Shown here piece by piece: positions 1 through 11,819 of a stretch of 64,000 nucleotides of DNA. This DNA is from Rhododendron vialii. Its lineage: Eukaryota; Streptophyta; Magnoliopsida; Ericales; Ericaceae. Position 1 is the stretch's first letter. Every line of letters begins with the position of its first letter. The stretch is taken from NCBI RefSeq assembly GCF_030253575.1, contig NC_080557.1, positions 29,063,501 to 29,127,500 of the forward strand, read 5' to 3'. The notes under the pieces are model-generated. The model had not been told where the DNA came from and did no database searches. It worked only from the letters and a program-made list of their open reading frames with translations. The position numbers were made by a program, and so were the translations under genes.

Positions 1-18
1 GTCAGCTTCAATACCGTG

Positions 19-643
19 TCAGGAGACGAGGTGGCAAAGAAATTTAACAGAGCTTAAACTGAAGGCACACTTCTCGGCATTGAGGTGGAGCTTGTGTTTT
101 TTGAGAATTTTGAAGGCTTCGGCGAGGTGGTTCAGGTGATCATCGGCGAGCATGCCTTTAACCACCATGTCGTCAATGTAAGCCATCATGGTGTCGCCTA
201 GTAAACGATCAAACATCTTGGTTATCATTCGTTGAAAAGTGGCTCCGGCGTTCTTCAGGCCGAAGGGCATAACGAGGTATCCGAAGATTCCGTGGGGAGT
301 GATGAAGGCTGTGTTTTTGACATCTCCTTTGCTCATGGCAATCTAATGGTAGCCTCGATAAGTGTCCATAAAACTGAGTCGATCGTGGCCGGCAGTGGCG
401 TCGATGAGCTGGTCTATTCGTGGAAGGGGGAAGAAATCCTTCAGGCAGGTGTCATTGAGATTGGAATAATCGACACAGACCCGCCACTTGCCCTTCTTCT
501 TTTTGACAACCACTGTGTTGGCCAACCATCTGGGGTACTGCTCTTCTCGGATGGCCTTCGCATTTAGGAGCCGGTTGACCTCTTCGATCACAGCTTCGGA
601 GTGGATCAGGGAGGATTGTCTTGGTCTTTGCACAATTGGGCAT
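19..643 (-). pseudogene. Reverse transcriptase fragment of the Tat-like element
   Basis: Two minus-strand frames (about 343-643 and 19-336) together give the N-terminal half of a Ty3/gypsy reverse transcriptase. Visible are the LLNAKAIREEQYPRWLANTV block, KWRVCVDYSNLN, a YLVMPFGLKNAGATFQRM block and the catalytic YIDD motif (YIDDMVVKG). The enzyme copies element RNA into DNA. The frame changes near 340, so the domain is frameshifted. The RNase H part would lie beyond the left edge. It directly follows the protease in element order. Confidence 0.9.
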
Positions 644-648
644 TTGGC

Positions 649-1454
649 TCAGTCAATAATGAGCTCATGGCAGATAAATGAGGGATCGACCCCGGGCATC
701 TCATACGGGGTCCATGCGAATACTTCTATGTTCCTATTGAGGAAGTGAACCATCTTGTTCTGTTTGGTGTCAGTAAGTGAGGAGCCGACAAGGAAAAAAC
801 AGGAACCGTCTTCGGTGATTGAGACGGTGACAAGGTCTTCTATGGCTTTGTCGTCGGCCGGTCTACCGACGTCTTCCAAAATTGGGGCCTCGGGGACCTC
901 AAAAGGTTGACCTGGGAAGTCTGCTTACTACTTCGGACTGCGTTGACATAACATATTTTGGCCGCGGATTGATCTCCGTACAAGTCCTCATGGCGCCCAT
1001 TAGCACCGATGAAACAGATCACCTGGTGATAAGTGGAGGCGATGGCCTTTAGCTTATGGAGCCAGGTGCGCCCGACGATTACGTTGTAAGGGCTAGGAAC
1101 GTTGACCACCACAAACTCCATATCAAGGACCACCGAACCGGCATGGACGAGGAGAGTGATCATGCCGAAGGGCCATACCGGAGCTCCGTTGAATCCAATG
1201 AGGGGAACTTTGGAGGGACGGAGATCGGTGTCTGAAAGCTTCAGGTCTTTAAACAAAGAGTAGTACATGACCTCGGTCGAGCTGCCCTGATCAACGAGGA
1301 CGCATCGGATGTTAAAGGTTTTGATGCGTAGCGTGACCACGAGGGCGTCGTTATGTGGGAGCTGGATGCGATCGAGGTCTTTCTCGGTAAAAGTGATGGT
1401 CCACTTGGAGCCGTCATCGGTCCTGGGGCGCTTTGGCTCGGGACCGACCAACAT
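649..1454 (-). pseudogene. Retroviral-type aspartic protease domain and linker of the Tat-like element
   Basis: The minus-strand frame 1454-840 carries a pepsin-like retrotransposon protease. The active-site block reads VLVDQGSSTEVMYYSLF, where Tat-type elements usually have D-S/T-G, so the residue after Asp is Gln. The C-terminal block VIVGRTWLHKLKAI is also typical. It would cleave the Gag-Pol polyprotein. The frame then shifts into 879-649, a linker containing NRNIEVFAWTPYEMPGVDP, a sequence found just before the RT domain in this group. The shift and the altered active-site neighbour suggest an inactive copy. Confidence 0.82.
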
Positions 1455-1754
1455 GACATGCTTGGAAGAAGTGGCGTCATTCAGTTCGGCGCGGATGATA
1501 TGAGCGGCCTCGGAGTTCAGAGGGCTGTGGATAACAAGGATCGTTTGAACCTCTTCTTCGGTATGGTTCTCGACATGCTATGCTCGAGCCTTGGTCTTCT
1601 CGTGGTCAATGAGGTTACCAAGGTGGCCTTCTGCGACAAGCTGCTCCAAGTAAGCCTTGAAGGGCTTGCAAGTGATGGTAAAGTGACCTTGCTCATTGTG
1701 GTAATTGCACCGGACAATAGGGTTCTTGATCTTCCCATTCTTGGTGCCAACCTT

Positions 1755-3472
1755 TTAGTTCGGGAAGGAGAAGAAAGGCTGAACTTTCACTTGGTCGATG
1801 ATCCAGTAGACTGGAGAGGTAAAGATTGTTTTCTCGGCGTTGAAGTCGCTTGGCTTCGGTCCTTTCCTCAGAGACTTCTTAATATTATTGACCTGCTTTT
1901 TGGTGGTTGAAACAAGGATAGGGGCCGGAGTGGCAGCTGAAGCTGACGCTGTCCTGGAGCTTATGGGCTTCCCGATGCCTCTCTCAGCTTTAGATTCAAT
2001 GAGCTGGCACCACCCCTCGATACGAGTCATGAGGTCTTTCATGGAGCTAGGCTTATGGCGGGCGAGATTGTCGTAGACTTGTTCTTCCTGGGATGTAAGA
2101 CCGAGCTTGAATCCTCGGACCGAGATGACACTGTCGCAACCTTCTATTTCATTAAACAACTCCTAGTAGCGACCGGTGTACTACCGGAGTATTTTGTCGC
2201 TTCATTTACGGAGGGCGAGAAGGGAATCGATCTCCTTCTTGTGCTTGTTGCTCATGACGAACCGAGCCATGAAGGCGTCGCAGAGGGAGTCGAACGAGGA
2301 GATTGACCTGGCTGGGAGCTGGTTGAACCATGTGAGACCCAGGTTCCCGAGGCTAGCAAGGAAAACCTTGCACAAGAAGGCATCGTCCGAAGATTCGTTT
2401 CGTAGGAAGAGAGACATAACAAGTTTGTATTGAACCAGATGAGTGTACGCCTCGGTCTTGCCATCATACTCGGCAAATTTGGGTTAGGTGAATCCCTTTG
2501 GGGGGGGTAACCGAGTCAATCTCTCTCGTGAAGGGAGAGGTCGTGAGTCTTTCGAGCCTTGTGTCGCGATGAGGTCGGATCGAATGGTCGGAACCATCTG
2601 GACGCTCGGTAGCTATATGCTTCTTCGGAACAAGCTGATCTAACCTGTCATAATCCTTTCTCTTCGGTACGGCGCTTGCCGACTTATGGGGGGAACGCTC
2701 GTGGTGGTCTCTTCGGTAGCTATCCCGAGGGGAAGACTCGAGGCGCTCAGTGACTGGGCTTCTGTTACGGGTTTTTTTAGGGTGTAAGACGATAGGGCTC
2801 TTGGTTCGGACATTTTTTAGACACTCACGGTATCCCTTCATCTGGAATTCCAAGAGGCCGTCATCTTCCTTGGCAGCCCTTGTAAAGTTTGGGGTGGATT
2901 CGCGCGGGCCCTTGCCGAACCGAACCGAACCGAATGAGTGGAAGAAGCTGAGATGCTCCTGCTCCAAGCCTCTCGAAGGCAGATGGTTTTCGACGAGGTT
3001 TCTTTAGGGAACGAGAACGTTCCCTATGCCACGCGCCCCTCTCGGTTTGATCATCCTCAGCACCTGGTGGCTCGAGGCAGTCTTTGACTGAGGGCCGAGG
3101 CTTGAGCTCCACCAGATGGCCCCCTTCGCGACTGCGGGGAGGACTATGATCGCTTTTTCTTCCACCACGGCTTCCGGAGGAATGAGATGGGGAGATCTGT
3201 AGGAGGTGCTAGATCTTCGCCAACTCATTTCGAACGTGCTTGTCTCGTTCCACGACCGTTGTTAGGTTGTCAATTTTTTGTTCCAGGTGGCAGATGTAGG
3301 TGTGAAGTTCAGAGGACAAATCTCCATCTGGTGTTGAGGTCTCGGCTCCGACTCCAATGGACATGTGAGCTTTTCCCAGGGCATTGGCTCCGCCGGAGGC
3401 CAGGTTATGGTCCCCAAGGGGGCCGAGCCCTAGGGTGGTGTCACTGTGGTGCGTTTCTTCGACCTCCACCAT
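1755..3472 (-). pseudogene. Gag of the Tat-like element, frameshifted
   Basis: On the minus strand a start near 3472 opens a Gag-like frame with a short coiled segment (HTYICHLEQKIDNLT). It continues in another frame at 2967-2464, rich in Arg, Ser and charged residues. The retrotransposon gag core follows at 2417-2202 (KVFLASLGNLGLTWFNQLP then SSFDSLCDAFMARF) and continues at 2159-1755 (ARHKPSSMKDLMTRIEGW). The core assembles virus-like particles. At least three frame changes separate the blocks, so no intact Gag can be made. Confidence 0.8.
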
Positions 3473-3540
3473 ATCTGAAGTAGGAGCGATGAACGGAGTT
3501 TTCTGGAGACAAGGAGATGAACGCTGAAAGGATGGCTAGT

Positions 3541-3559
3541 TCCCCAGCAGAGTCGCCAA
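3541..3559 (-). other. Primer-binding site of the Tat-like element
   Basis: Reading minus, TGGCGACTCTGCTGGGGAA begins two bases after the LTR end (CTACA then AT). Its first nine bases, TGGCGACTC, are complementary to the CCA-bearing 3' end of an arginine-type tRNA. The position directly downstream of the LTR confirms the element runs right to left. The tRNA identity is from memory and should be checked. Confidence 0.75.
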
Positions 3560-3561
3560 TT

Positions 3562-4150
3562 GTAGGGGTTCGATTTGATTGGACCTTGATCGTGATATAA
3601 GCTAGGATCCTCCCTCCGCTGCTCCGCGCTCCTGGTGCTGGACCTGCAACAAGTCACTAGGGCTAGGATAGCCCAGTGACCCTCCGACGATCAAGTTAGA
3701 TCTCAGGAGGAGAATGTAGATCTAGGTTTTAGGGATGAATGGCCTACCTCTACAGGTGAGTATCCCTTTGTATTTATAGACCTAGGTTTACTTGGCCTCC
3801 AAGCCAGCTCGTGGAGGATACGCTCGGGTAACCGCCTCGGGTGACGTCATATATGATGAAAGGAGCGAAGCAGTTACAGAGCACATGGCCAAATCTGACC
3901 CCAATGATCACGCTTGCCACATGATCCTCATGGGACCCACCTGGCATAACTGCTCCTGCTAAACGATTTGGGAAGTGCCGGAACATACACAATGCTGTTG
4001 ACAGTTCTGAAGCGATCGAAGGCAAATACCGAACACTTAATCGAACTAATTACTGAGGACGTCTTATACCAAGCTGCGGATTCGTCCCTCTTCAATCGTC
4101 GGTTCACACCACTTGGCCATATTACCGAGCCGGTAACAGAGGCCACCACA
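3562..4150 (-). repeat. LTR of the left Tat-like element
   Basis: A 589-bp LTR that, in minus orientation, starts TGTGGTGGCC and ends CCCCTACA. A TATA box (TCTATAAATA) lies at 3770-3779. The last 200 bases match the LTR at 28227-28785 almost block for block, including the stretch encoding GTCACTGGGCTA. Differences between the two LTRs show that they are separate insertions and not recent. Confidence 0.85.
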
Positions 4151-4519
4151 CAACCCTCCCCAAACAATAGAGAGGCGTTCTTCTGATAGGTGTTTCCTTT
4201 TCTTTTTGCCACAATGAATAGTGTTAGTATGTTAGTGGTTAGAACCAAAATTGTCAATACCGTACCGGCAAGCGTATTGTTTTCACTACTAGAATAGTAT
4301 GTACCGACACCGATTTGTATCTCGGTACTGTTCCGGATTTACCGCAATTAATATTTTAAATATATTTAATATATGTTTACCAGCCACTATTTTTTAAATA
4401 AAGTTAAAATTAAGTAGATTTTATTCGCACTCACTACGATTATTATGAACTGCAGTGAAATAGGGCAAACAACCCCCAAAGTCGGCTATAAAGAAATAGA
4501 CTGAGACAAAAAACTGCAG

Positions 4520-4522
<3 letters not shown>

Positions 4523-4556
<34 letters not shown>
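4523..4556. repeat. Poly-C homopolymer, 34 bases
   Basis: An uninterrupted run of 34 C on the plus strand. Such runs are rare in plant DNA, and the other strand could form a G-quadruplex. A second, 30-base run is present at 26035. Confidence 0.95.
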
Positions 4557-4559
<3 letters not shown>

Positions 4560-4940
4560 CCTTTCTATCCCCTTCGAGTTGTAGAGAGAAACATTCTGCT
4601 ACTACATTCGAATATCCCAAATCCTTGGACAGTTCCATGCCTCAAATGATGGCAAAACCTCTGACAGCGTCCTCATCTTTAGCGAAGAAGAAAAGACAAA
4701 AGAAAGGAAAAGTGTAATTATGTACTGTTCGAATCACCAAAATATGGCCGAAATAGTCTGGTATCGTCTTGTACATCTGGCATTGTCCGGAATAGTCCGG
4801 TATTTCAAGTGGTACGGATCTCCTATCTTTGTGTTCTGTTTAAGCTCCGATATGGCCGGTACGAAACATATTTCACAACTTTGGTTAGAACTCCTTCCAT
4901 CATAGATTGCCCATTTTTAGTGTTCACATCTCTCAAAAAA

Positions 4941-5450
4941 AATTTGTTCATATTTTGTTATTCAATTTTTGTTTACCATAATAAAAGTGGTGAATTTCAC
5001 TTATCTCCCCCGAGGTTTCTGACAATAACAAACACCTCCCCTCACGTTTCTAATCTTTAATTGCCCCTTTTCCAACTTGGTGTGGAATAGCATCCTCTCA
5101 AAGCTAAATGTTGATTGGCCTGCTAAATCATGGGCCTCTTGGGTTATTTTTCTCTCTTCTATTGGGGATAAATCACTTCGGTCAAATGTCATTAAAAATT
5201 TGTTCATATTTTGTTATTCAATTTTTGTTTACCATAATAAAAGGGGTGAATTTCACTTATCTCCCCTGAGGTTTTTGACAATAACAAACACCTCCCCTCA
5301 CTTATCTATTCTTTAATTGCCCCTTTACCACCTTGGTGTGGAATAGCATCCTCTCAAAGCTAAATGTTGATTGGCCTGCTAAATCATGGGCCTCTTGGGT
5401 TATTTTTCTCTCTTCTATTCGGGATAAATCACTTCAGTCAATTGACATTA
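4941..5450. repeat. Tandem duplication, 256-bp unit x2
   Basis: The block beginning AATTTGTTCATATTTTG at 4941 is repeated from 5197 with a period of 256 bases and only scattered differences, ending near 5450. The unit includes TCTCCCCTGAGGT-type text that also occurs near 39.49 kb, so it is probably part of an older dispersed repeat that was duplicated locally. Confidence 0.88.
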
Positions 5451-5989
5451 AACTGGCTTTCACAGTTTCTATCTCCCATATATGGATTGTGAGGATTGTT
5501 AGCAAACTCCAAAATGTTTCTTGCTCTGCTAAGGTAGTTGTGCATAAAATTTGCTCTATGGTCAGACTACAGCTTTTATCTCTTAATACACTCCCCAAGG
5601 GACAACATGTTGATTGGTTTATTTCTGAATGGAAACTATCTCCTTTGTGTAATGTGTGTTGAAAGCACGGATTGTGAAGGTTGTTCTGGTGTAACATGAT
5701 CCTCATCACTTTAGAATTCAACGAATGTTGTATTTCTATCTTTTGTATCAGCTGTATTGCTGGTTGGTAATTAAGGGATAGCATTCTTTAATTAATGACT
5801 TCCTATACCTCGGATAAACATGTGTGTTCCAGTATATGTGAGTTGCCATGTGAGTTGTGTGCTTGGGCCCGATCCTTTTTTGTGAGAGGAGGTAATATTT
5901 AGTGAGGGCATTACCTGAGGAATAACGGAGGGAGTCGAGGAACCTTCACCTCCAAGTCTAGAGTGAAAAGTAGAGAGGGAGGTTAGATA

Positions 5990-6075
5990 TTGAGGGTTGT
6001 GGGCACACGCCCTAGAAATCGCACGGGTGTGCCCTTTTAAAAGCGCGGCGAAACGCTCAATTTAGAGTCGCCACT
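5990..6075 (-). other. Leader and primer-binding site of LTR family 2, copy A
   Basis: Reading minus from 6073, TGGCGACTCTAAATTGAGC follows the LTR end by two bases, as in the other element. GC-rich leader follows and then the element text stops, so the internal coding region is missing here. Confidence 0.65.
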
Positions 6076-7393
6076 TGGGTTTGAAGGTTCACCACCCAAG
6101 GAACTGAACTTGAAACGTTTGCTACGTTGTTTGATTTGAAAAAGACTTGTAGACTGGTCCGCTGTCACCTTGGTATCTTAGGTTTGGGAGCCAGGTTACG
6201 AGCGGGGAAGGTTTTTAAGGCACCACTCTCACCCAATCGGGAGATCGGTCTCTACTCGGGCATCTGTAAAATGTTTACGATTCTTTCTCATTAATCATAT
6301 TTTTAGCCAGTTAAGGCGGGAGAACAGTTTAAAGGGATTAAAATTGTAAGAAGTTTGCAGGATGTGATAGATGGCATGCTCGCTTATTGAAACAATTAGA
6401 ATAGGATGAAAGCAGACTCCCGTGAGAGTTAAAACAGACTGAAAGGCCACTGTTTTGGAGTGTCGTGCACAGGAAAAACCAGCATGCACTGATCAAGTCA
6501 TTGCATGCGGCCTGACATGCGCGCGTTACACCATGACAGGCGTGCATTGGTAGGCTTAAAGCCATAGCTCTTACTTTCAACCTCTGGGCTCTGGAAGGAC
6601 CAGTGCACACCCAGGACAAACCACGCAGTTTAAATGGAAGATAATATATAGTTATAGGCAGTTTGAATGGGCTCGGAGGCCATCAAAAGAATAAACACCC
6701 CATAAATAGTATGGGGACAAAACAGAGGCCAAAGCCAAAGTTACCCATGCAAAGGCCAGCCACTGTTCAAGACTGAACTGGCGCGCGCAGGTTTGAGCCC
6801 TCAAACCAGTGCTTGATTCTGCATGTTTCTTGGTTTTGGGACATGTCCAGAAAAGACCCCAGGGGTATTCCATTGTAGCAGATATGAATATTGAACAACA
6901 ACTAGCAGTTTTAACAAAGAAAAGCAGTAGACTAGTTTTTATCATACTTGCAGTGATGTATATGTAAACAAGAACATGAAATAACTAGACCCCAGGCCCC
7001 ATGCAAGGTCTGCGCACGCAGCCACAGAGTGGTGCCCGCGTACTGGTGATCGACGCGCGATGGTCCTCACCACTACGATTTTTGAAACCACGCCAACATT
7101 AGGGCTGGGACTGGTATTGATTACTGGCCTTGACTCTGCTAGCCCCCTTCAGGGATCAGAATAGAATGGACAACAGCTGTTATACCTTTTGCTTTTCGGG
7201 TTTGACCAAATGATTGAGCTTGAGGAATGGATGGTTGGATGATGTTGTTTGATGGATGATGATGTTGCTGTGTAGGTATGTTGCTTGTTAGTGTCTGTAT
7301 GTTACTTGTTAGTGTCTTTCTTTTGCAAGAAAGAGATGAACAAGAGAGAAAAGTATTGACGAAGAGAGTATAACTTGTTAACCCCTTGCTTGT

Positions 7394-8950
7394 AGAGGTC
7401 AAATTGAAAGAGCGAGAAAACCAAAGGGTTTGAGAGCTTCTCTCTGTAGGAATAAAGAGAGAATACCTGGTATTCTTCACCCGATTTCCAAAAATCTGAT
7501 ATAGAGGTGCTGAAAAGCTCTAATCGGAACTCTCATCTACTAGGTTTTGTACCCCAACAACTGGGTTTCAATTAATTCTCATCTACTGTAGCATCCGATT
7601 TCTACATCTGGAGCTAACATCTGTGATTCCAACTCACCGAGGAGGGGTCTCAAGAACCAGCACTAGTCGGCGTATGGGAGGTCTCACCATCTCGGCTGGA
7701 CCCACCATCCTAGTTCACCGGCGGTGACAGCAGCGATGCCAAGGGCGGATTATTCTGATCCAGTCCTAATAGTCGGAGAAGATAGCCCAGGTCATGGGTT
7801 TCGTTGTGCACCACAAATCCGATTTTTGGAACCAATCCCACTGATTATTTCAGTGGATCTTCTTTACCCTCTACCTATTGTGGAATGATCGCTGTTCTGG
7901 TGCCTTACCGGCAGTGGAATCCCGGTGGATCTCAGCTATACATTTGAAGCGAGGGTAAGGATGTTCTTGGTTTTTACTACTAGACTAGAAATGGGATTCT
8001 TATTTTCTGGTCCAAAATCAAGTTTTTACTGGTTCTCAGTTTTTAATTTTGGATAATACTCAAAAATGGCTGTTGTTTTCCGGCTGAACTCTGCATCTTC
8101 AAACCGCTGACTTGTCAGGATAGTGGTATTTGGTACTGGGTTCATGACTTACGACCGTACCTGTACCTATTTGCCTTAATTTTATTGCTTTGGTATTCCT
8201 TGGTTGTCACCGAAGGTTCAGTATCTGTTGAATTCTCATAGCGACTCCTCTTTGGGGGAGATGGTTAAACATTTAGATTCTGATTGAGAACCTCGATGGG
8301 CAGTCATCTGTTGGACTGAGATCGAGTTAATCGTTTGGATTTTAGCTCTTTGTTGAGCGTCTTTAAATTCCTAGTTTCTTTGCTTCATTGGCCCGGTGGT
8401 TGTGGTAGTATGGATGTAATCGTGGCTATCAATGATTAGATTGGAGGCTTGCGCTGGTTGAAAGGGGTAGCCTTTGTGGCTGTCATTAGAGGTGATATCG
8501 GTCCGGTTTCGACCGGTTTGGGCGTATTTTTCGATCGAAACCAGTTATCTGGTTTGAGATTTTTAGAAACCAAAACCGGTTGAGATAAATCGGTTCGGTT
8601 TCGACTGGCTCAACCGATTTCGGTCTGGTTCATTCGATTTTCATTCATGGGCCATATTTTGGGCCCAACACATCAAAAAATTCACAATTCAACCCACAAA
8701 ATATCAACCAAAAACCTATAATTCAACCTCTTCTTTTGGGCCCAACAAAAAATGATCAATTTTGAGCCCAATACATAAAAAAAAAAACACATAAAAACAT
8801 AATTAAGCCCAGAAAAATAGTTTACAAAAATATAGACACACACACACACACACACATATATACATACATAAATGAATGATTTCATATTTATTAGACCAAT
8901 ATAAACCACAAAATATCAACCAAAAACCGATAATTCAACCCCTCCCCTAT

Positions 8951-9022
<72 letters not shown>

Positions 9023-10238
9023 CATATATATAACCGGTCTGGTTTCGACTGATTTTTAAAACATATAAACCGGATCGAAATTATTTTTCCGGTTTATGAA
9101 ATTTTATAAACTTGAACCGGATTGAAATTATTCGATCGGTTTAAAAAATTCGGTCCGATCTGGTGTTTGGGCTTTGATTGAAAAGGGTAGCCTTCGGAGC
9201 TGTCTTTGTCTAATTGGTGGTGTGGGCTGATTGAAAGGGGTAGCTTTCGTGGCTGTCATTGATTAGATTGGCCTAAGCTCTAATTGAAAAGGGTAGCTTT
9301 GGTTCTCCTGTGGTACTTTGTGTCCTTTTTCGTGCCAGATGATTCGGTGGTTTTGCACTATTAATGGTTGAGCCAAATGATTCGGTGGTCTTGCACTGTT
9401 AATGGTGGTCAGATTTGAGGCTTTTGTGCTGCCTCACTTTTAGTTTATAGCGAGCCTAGAGGATTAGGTCGAAGGAGTAGTAGTCTGGAAGGATTGAGCG
9501 TGGTGTGCAAGGTACTTAAGGGGGTAGCCTTGTCGGATGCAGACATCTCCAGTTCGAGCCTCTTCTCGGAGCCTAGTTCCTCTGTAGTAGCTGTTCTCTT
9601 AGAGGTGGGTATTGCATTCGACTCACTAGGTTAGTTTGGAGTACTAGAATCTTGGTCTTCATATCCTTTCTCTAGCGACTGTGGTGATTGGTATTTGGTA
9701 GAGGGCGGGTTGTTTTCTGGTGAGCCTTGGGAATTTGGTCGAAGGAGTAGTAGATTGGTGGGGTGTGCAGAGTTGGGCCCCCTATCAGATGCCGTCATCC
9801 CCGGATCGAGCCTCTTAAGTGTACCTAGTTTCTCTGTAGTAGCTGCTCAGCCTCCCCCCATTGTCGAGTTGCTATGTTGCTGCAATTCCTCATTGATGGT
9901 TCATCATATGGTCGTTATTCGACTGCGACTACTTTATCTTATAGCCTAGCCTGGCGGGCTGTGCCAAGCAGTACTTAGCTTTCATGTCATCATTACTTCC
10001 TGTATCACTTTTGTATCAAACCCTATTGTGCTTTCTTCTTGATAGATAGTACAATAGAGTATGATAACAAATCACAGTGCACTATGTTATTTACTTTAAT
10101 GTACCTTACTCTCCATGCGGGTTGTGCATGATGTATCGCACTTTTTTCACTTTTCTTTTCCTCCTGGGGTATGTCCCTTGTAGGCTGTACATTCCGTTAA
10201 CCTCTTTTAATTTCAAACTAATTTACCCAAAAAAAAAA
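7394..10238 (+). mobile_element. A-tailed non-LTR retroposon inside an LTR, 11-bp target duplication
   Basis: The insertion ends in an A run (10229-10238) and is flanked by identical CCCTTGCTTGT at 7383-7393 and 10239-10249. This is the signature of target-primed reverse transcription by a LINE. Its 3' end (CTCCTGGGGTATGTCCC, TTTCAAACTAATTTACCC) recurs at 11735-11813, so at least two copies of the family are here. No long reading frame is visible, so it is a decayed LINE or a non-autonomous passenger. A roughly 54-bp repeat containing GAAAGGGGTAGC occurs several times (near 8457, 9177, 9231 and 9285), interrupted by a further insertion. Confidence 0.82.
8497..9160. repeat. Nested insertion with CCGG-rich arms and microsatellites
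   Basis: Arms rich in CCGGTTTCGACC and AACCGGTC motifs enclose an (AC)n run at 8835-8855 and a (TA)n run of about 64 bases at 8956-9019. It interrupts the 54-bp repeats of the host retroposon. I cannot assign a transposon family. Confidence 0.5.
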
Positions 10239-10789
10239 CCCTTGCTTGTGCATGCAAGGGGGGTATTTATAGGAGGAAAGAGTGTAGGATAGGAGTAACC
10301 AGCCAAATAATGGCTTGTTTGGCTTGGCAACCAAGTCTTCTCCCTCAAAAAGGTTGATGGGAGGTCTGAGAGAGAGGGGGCAAATATCCCCCTGCCCGAA
10401 CTCTACTGCAGGTCGAATAGAAGGTTCTAAAATGCCCTAAAAGTCCTGTGATCATGGCAAATGCAGGCTGGAAAAAGGTGATGGGACAAGGTTTGACCAA
10501 CGCGCACTAGAATTGGACCTGTGCGCAGGCGTCTAAGCAACCTTGTGCTGGTCAATGGTCAAACTTTGATTGTTGACCAACACGCGACACCTAGACCAGC
10601 GTGCGTTGGATTTGAACCAGTGCATGCAAATATGATTCTAGCTTTTTGAACTTGGCTGGGTTAAAAAGGTTATCAAACACTCAAAGCTCAATCATACTAA
10701 CAGTCCCGGGGTGTTCTTGATCCACTTCATCATCGGGGTCTAGAAACCCAGATTGGGGTGTTTACAAGGGTGTTTTGTTGGTAAGAACT

Positions 10790-11816
10790 CTATATAGACT
10801 TGGAAATCTGTGAGGCTTTTGGGTACGGGTATTTGATGCGCTGGCATATTATCTTTGTGATTAGTGGTGTTGTACTTCTGGTATAGATTTTATGTACGGG
10901 TGTAGTGTTGCTGAATCAGATGTGATTGCGATTCCAAGTTCATAGTTTATGTATGGTTGGAGTATTCTTCGTACTCATTGCATATCAAAGAGGGTAGTCC
11001 CTAAGATTTTCAGTTTTTGTCTTGTAAATGCAAGTTAATATTGTGCTAGCAGAATGGTCTTTAATGTTGATTTGTAAGGTTCTTAGTTGTAATACTCTCT
11101 GGATGGCATTCTCTCTTTGATGAGGTGTATACGGTTCAGCTGGTAGTTGTTTGGAGAAGACAATAGATGGTGCTAATTGCCCAAACATTATGGCCTATCA
11201 TGGTGCAGTAGTTAGGTCCAGTTGAATGACCTCCATGGATTGCTATAAATGGGGTTTTATTTGGTTTTTTCCCCTAACCGTAGGGGCTATCTACGGTAGT
11301 AGTTGGTATCATTCTAATATATTATTGCCTATCCTTGGGGGATGTCCCTTGGACATTTATGGATGGTCTGAAATGTGCGATCACTTCTGAGATAAAGATG
11401 AGCTTTGCATAGTGGATGTGAGCGATTTGGATGTTGGAAGAAGTTGAAGTCAATCTTATGGATGCTAACTCTCAAGAACTTCACTTTTTGTGGCTCAAGG
11501 CATATGACTAACTTGTAGTTGTTGCCATTTTGGTTAGTATAGACTGGTTAATGCGTTGTATTTAGATTAATGTAGCCGTTTGGTGTAGGAAAATTTGGTT
11601 ATCTTATCTGGTCGTTTCCTATCCCTCTTTTCATAGATGGGTTGGAAACAACCGATAGCAATCTATCTGGCTTCATGTAGCCGTTTGGCATAGGTATTTT
11701 TTCTTTCCTTCTTTCTTTTCTTTTGTTTTGTTTTACTCCTGGGGTATGCCCCTTATAGACTGTATATTCGGTTAGAATTTTTCTATTTCAAGCTGATTTA
11801 TCCCAAAAAAATAAAA
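10790..11816 (+). mobile_element. Second retroposon copy, 3' part
   Basis: The 3' end near 11735-11813 matches that of the retroposon at 7394-10238 (CTCCTGGGGTATGCCCC, TTTCAAGCTGATTTATCCC, then an A-rich tail). No open frame supports coding. The 5' boundary is approximate and no clear target duplication was found. Confidence 0.55.
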
Positions 11817-11819
11817 TTC

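Larger units (their letters stand above)
1..4150 (-). mobile_element. Tat-like Ty3/gypsy retrotransposon, 5' half, degenerate
   Basis: Read on the minus strand from 4150 to 1, the order is LTR (3562-4150), primer-binding site (3541-3559), gag, aspartic protease, then reverse transcriptase running off the window edge. That is the 5' half of a Ty3/gypsy element. The LTR, its TATA box and its terminal bases match the LTR at 28227-28785, which follows an integrase and an antisense ORF, so both belong to one Tat-type family in opposite orientation. The coding part is spread over several frames with stops, so this copy is not autonomous. The assignment to Tat rests on the protein sequences, the antisense ORF of the sister copy and the arginine-tRNA-like primer site; the exact lineage is inferred. 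Confidence 0.85.
4151..5989. other. Non-coding spacer with poly-C tract and tandem duplication
   Basis: No credible gene. The stretch is AT-rich, holds a 34-base C run and a 256-bp tandem duplication (both listed separately), and has GGTAC/CCGG-rich patches around 4255-4340 and 4740-4870 that look like decayed transposon ends. Confidence 0.5.
6076..10768 (-). repeat. LTR family 2, copy A, split by a retroposon
   Basis: In minus orientation the LTR starts at 10768 with TGTAAACACCCCAATCTGGG and ends at 6076 with AAACCCA. Removing the 2.8 kb insertion (7394-10238) leaves about 1.84 kb. It aligns along its length with copies B (12241) and C (15833). Shared landmarks are the CGATGATGAA block near the start, the GGGGGCTGGCAGGGCCAAGG-type block in the middle, many CGCGCG-rich patches, and GTAGAGACCGATC near the end. 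Confidence 0.82.

Noticed and set aside
3541-3559. TGGCGACTC sequence as part of a tRNA gene
   Set aside because: Only the tRNA 3'-end complement is present, directly after an LTR; it is a primer-binding site.
3562-4200. Purine-rich GTTTGGGGAGGG beside the left LTR taken as a polypurine tract, implying a tandem LTR element
   Set aside because: The sequence further right is not coding and resembles no element interior; too weak.
9695-9949. 84-codon frame in the A-tailed retroposon as its protein
   Set aside because: Short, with no RT, endonuclease or Gag-like motif.
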